Part shown: piece after piece, positions 57,888 to 64,000 of the stretch | Layout of the letters: every line of letters starts with the position of its first letter | How positions within the stretch are numbered: the stretch's first letter is position 1 | Assembly: GCF_004365965.1 (NCBI RefSeq) | Contig: NZ_SOEB01000023.1 | Location: 1 to 64,000, forward strand | Origin: Rhodovulum visakhapatnamense | Lineage (GTDB): Bacteria; Pseudomonadota; Alphaproteobacteria; Rhodobacterales; Rhodobacteraceae | DNA length: 64,000 nucleotides | Direction of reading: 5' to 3' | Made by a program: the position numbers and the translations under genes | Notes under the pieces: generated by a model | Told to the model about the DNA's origin: nothing | Databases searched by the model: none | The model's input: only the letters and a program-made list of their open reading frames with translations

Positions 57888-58532
57888 ATGACAGAGATTC
57901 GTCTGATGAACCCCAACAGCGCCCCGGAGGTGACCGCGTCCATGTGCGAAATCGCGGCGCGCGCCCTGCCGGTGGCGCCGATCGGCTGGACCGCGCCTGC
58001 GGGACCGCCGCTGATCGTGACGCCCGAGGCGCTGGCCCGTGCCGCCGAAGGGATCGCGGCGGCCGAGGTCCCGGGGCGGCCCGACGCGGTGATCGTCGCG
58101 GCCTTCGGCGATCCGGGTGCCGAGGCGCTGGCCGCCCGTCTGGCCTGTCCGGTGCTTGGCATCGGCGCGGCGGCGGCCCGCGCGGCCGCCCGGTCGGGCC
58201 TGCCCTTCGCGGTCGCGACCACCACGCCGGGGCTCGAGGCCCAGATCGACGCGCTGATGCGGCGCCATGCGGACGGTGCCCCCTATCTCGGCTGCCGCTT
58301 CGCGGCGGGCGATCCGGTGGCGCTGATGCGCTCCGAGGCGGCGCTCGACGCGGGCCTGCTGGCCGCCATCGCCGAGGCGCAGGTGGCGGGCGCCGCGCAG
58401 GTCGTCATCGGCGGCGGCCCGCTGGGGGCTGCGGCGGAACGGCTGCGCGACCGGTCGCCGGTGCCGCTTCTGAACCCGGTGCTCTGTGCCGCCGAGGAGG
58501 TCGCCGCGCTTTTCGAGGTGCAACATGTCTGA
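57888..58532 (+). CDS. Asp/Glu/hydantoin racemase-family protein without the two cysteines
   Basis: A 214-residue protein that starts MTEIRLMNPNSAPEVTASMC, the family opening. The two catalytic cysteines of this superfamily should lie in the ACFGDPG and LGCAG-like motifs; here they read IVAAFGDPG (A72) and VVIGGGPLG (Gly). C20, C87, C136 and C206 lie elsewhere. Normal racemisation by two thiols is thus unlikely. It overlaps the hydratase pseudogene by 8 bp and is divergent from the CoA-transferase. Confidence 0.82.
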   Translation: MTEIRLMNPNSAPEVTASMCEIAARALPVAPIGWTAPAGPPLIVTPEALARAAEGIAAAEVPGRPDAVIVAAFGDPGAEALAARLACPVLGIGAAAARAAARSGLPFAVATTTPGLEAQIDALMRRHADGAPYLGCRFAAGDPVALMRSEAALDAGLLAAIAEAQVAGAAQVVIGGGPLGAAAERLRDRSPVPLLNPVLCAAEEVAALFEVQHV

Positions 58533-59293
58533 GGTCGAGAGTTTCGCCGCCGCCCTGATCGCCGCGCATCGGAGCGGGCCGCGCGTCGCCGAGGCGCCTT
58601 GGGCGTTGACGCGGGCCGAGGTGCTGGCGGTGCAAAGCCGCGTCTCCGGGGCGCTCGGCTTGGTCGCGGGGTTCAAGGTCGGGCGTCTGCCCGAAGGGCC
58701 GCCGGTGCTGGCGCCGATCCCTGCTTGGTATCGGGGGCCGGATGACGGCCGCCGGGTGGTGTGCGTCCGGCTGGGGGGCGAGCTTGAACCGGGGTTCGAG
58801 CAGATCCGCGCGCTGTCGGAGGCGGGCCTGCCGGCCGAGCCCGCCCCCCATTTCCGCCCCCCATTTCCGCCGCCGTGCCGTCTTCGAACTGGTCGAGACC
58901 CGACTTGCGGGCGCCGCGGCCGACCGGCCCGACCTCAAACTCGCCGATCTTCAGATCACCGCCGGGCCGGCGCCGGGCTCGGGAGACGAGGCCTGGGACG
59001 GCCGCGATTTCGGCCCGCTGTCGGCGCAGTTCCGGGCCGACGCCGACACCGTGCTTGACGGCGAAACCGAAGCGCCCGGCGGTTTGGCGCTGGCCAATCC
59101 CGACCTGCTGCTGCGCCATCTGGGCCGCCTTCGCGGCGGTTTGCAGCCGGGACAGACGATGATTGCCGGGGCAGTCTGCAGGCTGCCCTGGTTCGAACCG
59201 GGCACGGATCTGCCGGCCGAGATCGCGGAACTTGGACAGGTCGCGGTCAGTCTGGTCCGAGCGCCAGCGTCGGCCATTCGAAAGGCGGTGTGA
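58525..59293 (+). pseudogene. 2-keto-4-pentenoate hydratase-like (FAH superfamily) gene, frameshifted by a 13-bp duplication
   Basis: The first ~110 codons (MSEVESFAAALIAAHRSGPR, GLVAGFKVGRLPEG) and the last ~140 (RAVFELVETRLAGAAADRPD, GGLALANPDLLLRHLG) are the two halves of one MhpD-like hydratase in different frames. The shift comes from a perfect tandem 13-bp repeat at 58842-58867. Removing one copy gives PAPHFRRRAVFELVE in frame and a protein of about 251 residues. All else looks intact, so the loss is recent or the locus is switchable. Confidence 0.85.
58842..58867. repeat. perfect 13-bp tandem duplication inside the hydratase gene
   Basis: CGCCCCCCATTTC occurs at 58842-58854 and again at 58855-58867 without a spacer. 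Thirteen is not a multiple of three, so the two-copy state breaks the gene and a one-copy state restores it. Confidence 0.95.
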
Positions 59294-59572
59294 CGGGGCG
59301 GCCAAGGCCAGCAGATGGCTCTCGCTGCCGGCCGGGCCGATCAGCTGCAGCCCGATCGGCATGGGGCGGGTCTGCAGCACCGGGTAGGCCAGCGAGGGCA
59401 GTCCGGCGGCATTGACCCAGCCGGACTAGACGGCATGCCCGGGCGGCCCGACCCGCTGGCCGTCGATCTCGGGCGCATGGATGTCCGAGGCGGGCATCAC
59501 GATCGCGTCATGACGCCAAAGCCCGTGCGCGGCCTCGCGCAGCGCATATCCGGTGTGGAGCGCCTCCCAAAC
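59294..59572 (-). pseudogene. amidase (GatA/AtzF-like) C-terminal remnant
   Basis: On the minus strand the frame reads WEALHTGYALREAAHGLWRH, DAIVMPASDIHAPEIDGQR, then a TAG at 59428-59426, and then SGWVNAAGLPSLAYPVLQTR and MPIGLQLIGPAGSESHLLAL. That is the end of the amidase-signature family, interrupted by a stop. The catalytic Ser-cisSer-Lys part is missing. It overlaps the junction with an unrelated ATPase fragment. Confidence 0.75.
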
Positions 59573-59589
59573 TGCTGTCGCGGGTCGCG

Positions 59590-60060
59590 CGGTACAACCC
59601 GCGTGCCGCCAGCGCCATCGCCGGAAAGCCGGGGATCGAGCCCCGGGCGGGTCTTCCGCCCGAAGACAAGCCGGTCGCCGTGGCCGAGATGGCAGCGCAA
59701 GGCTGGGTCGCGATGATCGGCGACGGTATCAGCGACGCGCCCGCCCTGAAACGCGCGAGCGTCGGCATCGCCATGGGCCCGGGCAGCGATGTCGCGCTGG
59801 AAACGGCCGATGCCGCGCTGTCGCAGAACCGCGTGACCGATGCGCCTGCCATGATCCGGCTGTCGCGGGCGGCGATGCGGACGATCCGTCAGAACGTGGC
59901 GCTGGCGCGGGAGGTGAAGGCGCTGTTCCTTGCGACCTCGGTCACGGGGGCGACCGGGCTCTGGATGGCGGTGCTGGCCGATACCGGCGCGACCGTGCTG
60001 GTCACCGCCAACGCGCTGCGTCTGCTGGCCCGTGACCCGCGCCGCAGCCCCCGGACGTAG
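59590..60060 (+). pseudogene. metal-transporting P-type ATPase, C-terminal remnant
   Basis: The frame reads AIAGKPGIEPRAGLPPEDK, AMIGDGISDAPALKRASVGI and ALETADAALSQN, then two helices and ATVLVTANALRLL at the end. This is the P-domain end and last membrane pair of a P1B ATPase (zinc/cadmium/copper type). The A-domain, the phosphorylated DKTGT and the metal-binding CPx/SPC helix are absent. The P-domain hinge lacks the usual TGD. Only about 155 of ~700 residues remain. Confidence 0.8.
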
Positions 60061-60192
60061 GGTCCGGTCCCGCGGCGGGTCTGCTGCGGGCGGGCTTAAC
60101 GGTTTCTTCACGGAATTGCGCTCAGGGTCCCGGGACTTCCGTTCCGCGGTCGGGCGGGGCATAGTGCCGGCGCTTTGCGAAAGGACCTGTGA

Positions 60193-61086
60193 ATGACCCT
60201 GCCAGACCTGATTTCGGCCCTTGTCGGCGGCAACCTCGTGGTGTTGCTGCTGGCCGGTCTCATCCTTCTCAGCGTGTATCTCGGGGTGCGGATCGTGCCG
60301 CAATCCGAAAAGCACGTCGTCGAACGCTTCGGGCGGCTGCGCTCGGTCCTGGGGGCGGGCATCAACTTCATCGTGCCGTTCCTCGACCGGGTGGCCCACA
60401 AGATCTCGATCCTCGAACGGCAGCTTCCCAATGCCAGCCAGGATGCGATCACCGCCGACAACGTGCTGGTGCAGGTCGAAACCAGCGTCTTCTACCGTAT
60501 TCTGGAACCGGAAAAGACCGTCTACCGGATCCGCGATGTCGACGCGGCCATCGCCACCACCGTGGCGGGCATCGTGCGGGCCGAGATCGGCAAGATGGAA
60601 CTTGACCAGGTGCAGTCGAACCGGTCCGACCTGATCGCCACCATCAAGGAAAGCGTCGAGGACGCGGTCGAGAACTGGGGGATCGAGGTGACGCGCGCCG
60701 AGATCCTCGATGTCAATCTCGATGCCGCGACGCGCGAGGCGATGCTGCAGCAGCTGAATGCCGAGCGCGCGCGCCGGGCCCAGGTCACCGAGGCCGAGGG
60801 CAAGAAGCGCGCGGTCGAGCTGCAGGCCGATGCGCAGCTTTACGCCGCCCGCCAGGCCGCCGAGGCGCGGCGCGTTTCGGCCGATGCCGAGGCCTATGCG
60901 ACCGGGGTGGTGGCCAAGGCCATCGCCGAGAACGGGCTGGAGGCCGCGCAATATCAGGTGGCACTGAAACAGGTCGAAGCGCTGACCAAGGTCGGCGAGG
61001 GCGCGGGCAAGCAGACGATCATCGTGCCGGCCCATGCGCTGGATGCTTTCACCGATGCGTTCAAGATGCTGAAGGGACGCGGGTGA
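60193..61086 (+). CDS. SPFH/Band 7 (QmcA/stomatin-like) membrane protein
   Basis: A 297-residue protein with one N-terminal membrane segment (LVGGNLVVLLLAGLILLSVY), an SPFH domain (VPQSEKHVVERFGRLRSVLG to about residue 190), and a long Ala/Glu-rich coiled coil. It oligomerises in membrane microdomains. It is paired with the NfeD gene that overlaps by one base, the widespread stomatin-NfeD pair. Confidence 0.93.
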   Translation: MTLPDLISALVGGNLVVLLLAGLILLSVYLGVRIVPQSEKHVVERFGRLRSVLGAGINFIVPFLDRVAHKISILERQLPNASQDAITADNVLVQVETSVFYRILEPEKTVYRIRDVDAAIATTVAGIVRAEIGKMELDQVQSNRSDLIATIKESVEDAVENWGIEVTRAEILDVNLDAATREAMLQQLNAERARRAQVTEAEGKKRAVELQADAQLYAARQAAEARRVSADAEAYATGVVAKAIAENGLEAAQYQVALKQVEALTKVGEGAGKQTIIVPAHALDAFTDAFKMLKGRG

Positions 61087-61352
61087 TGCTGGAAACCTGG
61101 TGGGTCTGGCTGGCGGCGGCGGCGGCTTTGGGTTTCCTCGAGCTTGTCGCGCCGGCCCAGGCCTTTCTGGGTTTCGCGGTCGGGGCCGCCGCCGTGGGCG
61201 GCGCGCTTTGGCTGGGGCTGGCGGTGGCCTGGCCCTGGCTTTTCCTGATCTGCGCGGTGGTGTCGGGCCTTGCCTGGCTGGTGCTGCGGCAGGTGCTGGG
61301 CGTGCGGCGCGGACAGGTCAAGGTCTGGCGCGACGACATCAATGAAAACTGA
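61086..61352 (+). CDS. short NfeD-family membrane protein
   Basis: An 88-residue protein with three hydrophobic helices (WWVWLAAAAALGFLELVAPA and AWPWLFLICAVVSGLAWLVL). It ends RGQVKVWRDDINEN without the OB-fold domain of long NfeD proteins. An in-frame GTG lies one codon upstream. It forms the usual pair with the Band 7 protein and overlaps the NUDIX gene by 11 bp. Confidence 0.82.
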   Translation: MLETWWVWLAAAAALGFLELVAPAQAFLGFAVGAAAVGGALWLGLAVAWPWLFLICAVVSGLAWLVLRQVLGVRRGQVKVWRDDINEN

Positions 61353-61770
61353 TCCGTTCGACGGGGCCAAGCTTGCGCTTCTGACCGGGCGCGGGCTCGT
61401 GTCGATCCTTCGGGATGACGTGCCGCATATTTCCTGGCCGGGGCATTGGGATTTCCCGGGCGGGGCGCGCGAGGGCCGGGAAAGCCCGGCTGACTGCGCG
61501 CTGCGCGAGACCCGCGAGGAACTGGGGCTTGTGCTCGATCCGGCGCGGCTGGTCTGGCAGCAGGTCTATCGCAACGGGCGCGGCCGGCCGGTCTGGTTCT
61601 TCGTGGCCCGGCTCGAGGCCGCCGAGATCGCCCGCATCCGCTTCGGCGACGAGGGGCAGGGCTGGGCGGTGATGCCGGTCGCCGATTATCTGGCCCATCC
61701 CAAGGGGATCGGTCAGCTCAAGGATCGTCTGTCGGACTATCTGGCCGCGCGCCCCGGCGACGCGGACTGA
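61342..61770 (+). CDS. NUDIX hydrolase
   Basis: A 142-residue NUDIX protein. The box GGAREGRESPADCALRETRE then ELGLVL matches GX5EX7REUXEEXGU with small changes (the first Glu fits as E-R-E). It hydrolyses a nucleoside diphosphate-linked compound, substrate unknown. It is translationally coupled to nfeD. Confidence 0.88.
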   Translation: MKTDPFDGAKLALLTGRGLVSILRDDVPHISWPGHWDFPGGAREGRESPADCALRETREELGLVLDPARLVWQQVYRNGRGRPVWFFVARLEAAEIARIRFGDEGQGWAVMPVADYLAHPKGIGQLKDRLSDYLAARPGDAD

Positions 61771-61797
61771 CCCCGGTCCGGATCCAGGCGTTCGGAT

Positions 61798-62514
61798 TTA
61801 GGCGTTCGGGTGCCGGGCCTGCGGCGCGGCCAGCTCGGCCTGGATCGCCAGAGCCGCGGCGCGCGGGTCCTCGGCCTGCCAGACCGGCCGTCCGACCACC
61901 ACGTGATCGGCGCCCGCGGCGATGGCCTGGGCGGGTGTGGCCACCCGTTTCTGATCGCCAAGGGCGGCGCCCGCGGGTCGCACGCCCGGGGTGACGATCA
62001 GCCGGCCGTCCGCCTCGGGCAGGGCGCGGATCAGTTCGGCTTCCTGCGGGCTGGCGATCACCCCGTCGGCACCCGCCTCGAAGGCGCGGGCGGCGCGGTC
62101 GACGACAAGGTCCGCGACATCGCCCGCCCGGATCAGGCTCGCATCCAGATCGGCGCGGTCAAGCGAGGTCAGGATCGTCACCGCCAGGATCTTGGTCTGC
62201 GACCCGGCCGCCCCCTCGCGGGCCGCGCGCACCACATGGGGGTCGCCATGGACGGTCAGGAAATCCAGATCGAAGCGGGCAAGCCCCCGGACCGCGGCCT
62301 CGACCGTGGCGCCGATGTCGAAGAGCTTCATGTCGAGGAAGATCCGTTTGCCGTGCTCGTCCTTCAACTCGCGCGCCAGCGCCAGTCCGCCGCCCGTGAG
62401 CATCCCCAGCCCGATCTTGTAGAACGCCGCCGCATCGCCGATCCGTTCGGCAAGCGTCAGCCCGGCATGGGCATCGGGGACGTCGAGGGCGACGATCAGG
62501 CGGTCATCGGTCAT
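61798..62514 (-). CDS. pyrF: orotidine 5'-phosphate decarboxylase
   Basis: A 238-residue TIM-barrel enzyme making UMP from OMP in pyrimidine synthesis. The active site DXKXXD is D61, K63 and D66 ([13 protein letters not shown]). [20 protein letters not shown] and [13 protein letters not shown] bind phosphate. It stands alone, convergent with the NUDIX gene after 27 bp and divergent from clpB. Confidence 0.97.
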   Translation of the reverse strand: MTDDRLIVALDVPDAHAGLTLAERIGDAAAFYKIGLGMLTGGGLALARELKDEHGKRIFLDMKLFDIGATVEAAVRGLARFDLDFLTVHGDPHVVRAAREGAAGSQTKILAVTILTSLDRADLDASLIRAGDVADLVVDRAARAFEAGADGVIASPQEAELIRALPEADGRLIVTPGVRPAGAALGDQKRVATPAQAIAAGADHVVVGRPVWQAEDPRAAALAIQAELAAPQARHPNA

Positions 62515-62605
62515 GGGGGCGCTCCTTGGCGGACGGGGATCGGGTCGGGGCGGTTTCTACGGGGCCGGGGCCGCCCCGTCCAGCGCGACAAAGCGCAGGC
62601 GCGGC

Positions 62606-62634
62606 CTTGCAACCGCAGGGAGCTGCTCCCAAAT
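62606..62634 (+). promoter_or_regulatory. candidate heat-shock (sigma-32) promoter of clpB
   Basis: CTTGCAA at 62606-62612 and TCCCAAAT ending at 62634, with about 15 bp between, resemble the sigma-32 pattern CTTGAAA-N(11-16)-CCCCATNT. The site is 80 bp before the clpB start, as expected for this chaperone. A GGGAG-CTG-CTCCC palindrome overlaps the spacer. Confidence 0.45.
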
Positions 62635-62714
62635 TGCGGGGCAAGGCCCGCGAAGGAGGATGCGCTGCGGAGCAGGCATCCCGGAGGCGGGCGCTTCTAG
62701 GAAAGGAGATGCCG

Positions 62715-64000
<1,286 letters not shown>

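Overview
The window is GC-rich chromosomal DNA, densely coded on both strands, and looks like a member of the Rhodobacteraceae/Paracoccaceae (Rhodobacter/Rhodovulum-like alphaproteobacteria). The evidence is the gene style and order (rsfS-rlmH-gpmI-envC-ctpA-rppH), a cell-surface phosphodiesterase with a C-terminal tail of the VPLPA-CTERM type, the TRAP and Liv transporters, and the many MaoC/acyl-CoA catabolic genes. The assignment is inferred from protein character, not from a database search.

Left part (1-26.7 kb), mostly core genes with scars. A transposase tail sits at the left edge, followed by an AraC regulator divergent from an aldo/keto reductase, thiC behind a TPP riboswitch, an arsenic operon (acr3-arsC divergent from arsR, with two matching dyads between them), a secreted glycerophosphodiesterase and an old-yellow-enzyme reductase. 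At 8.9-11.2 kb there is a decayed integration site: a nonsense-mutated, truncated tyrosine integrase beside tRNA-Gly(CCC), an IS3 fragment, and tRNA-Pro(CGG). Next comes a dispersed leucine locus (leuC, leuD, leuB) with HdeD and a secreted endonuclease/phosphatase-family protein between the leu genes, and a possible leader peptide overlapping a hairpin before leuC. Then come an IS5 pseudogene, an MscS channel, a SOUL protein, rsfS, rlmH, gpmI, envC, ctpA, rppH and yjhX.

Middle and right part (26.7-59.3 kb), a 32-kb accessory catabolic region. It holds one Liv-type ABC importer and two complete TRAP transporters, each next to enzymes. These enzymes include a dihydropyrimidinase-type cyclic amidohydrolase, a cyclase-family metal hydrolase, an acyl-CoA ligase, a CoA-transferase, two acyl-CoA dehydrogenases, three MaoC/hotdog proteins, three DapA-like aldolases/lyases, an HpcH/HpaI aldolase, a 4-OT-like tautomerase, a hydantoin-racemase homologue without its cysteines, a DUF3830 protein, ALDH, ADH, SDR and a thioesterase. 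Two LysR and one GntR regulator are spread among them. The set reads as import, ring opening or CoA activation, oxidation and hydration, then retro-aldol cleavage. The substrate is unknown and I cannot match the set to a described pathway. Two genes here are broken by small indels: a hydratase by a 13-bp tandem duplication, and a small dimeric-barrel protein by a one-base shift.

Right edge (59.3-64 kb). Remnants of an amidase and a metal P-type ATPase mark a decayed boundary. Core genes then resume: qmcA-like SPFH/nfeD/NUDIX, pyrF, and the 5' part of clpB with a candidate heat-shock promoter.
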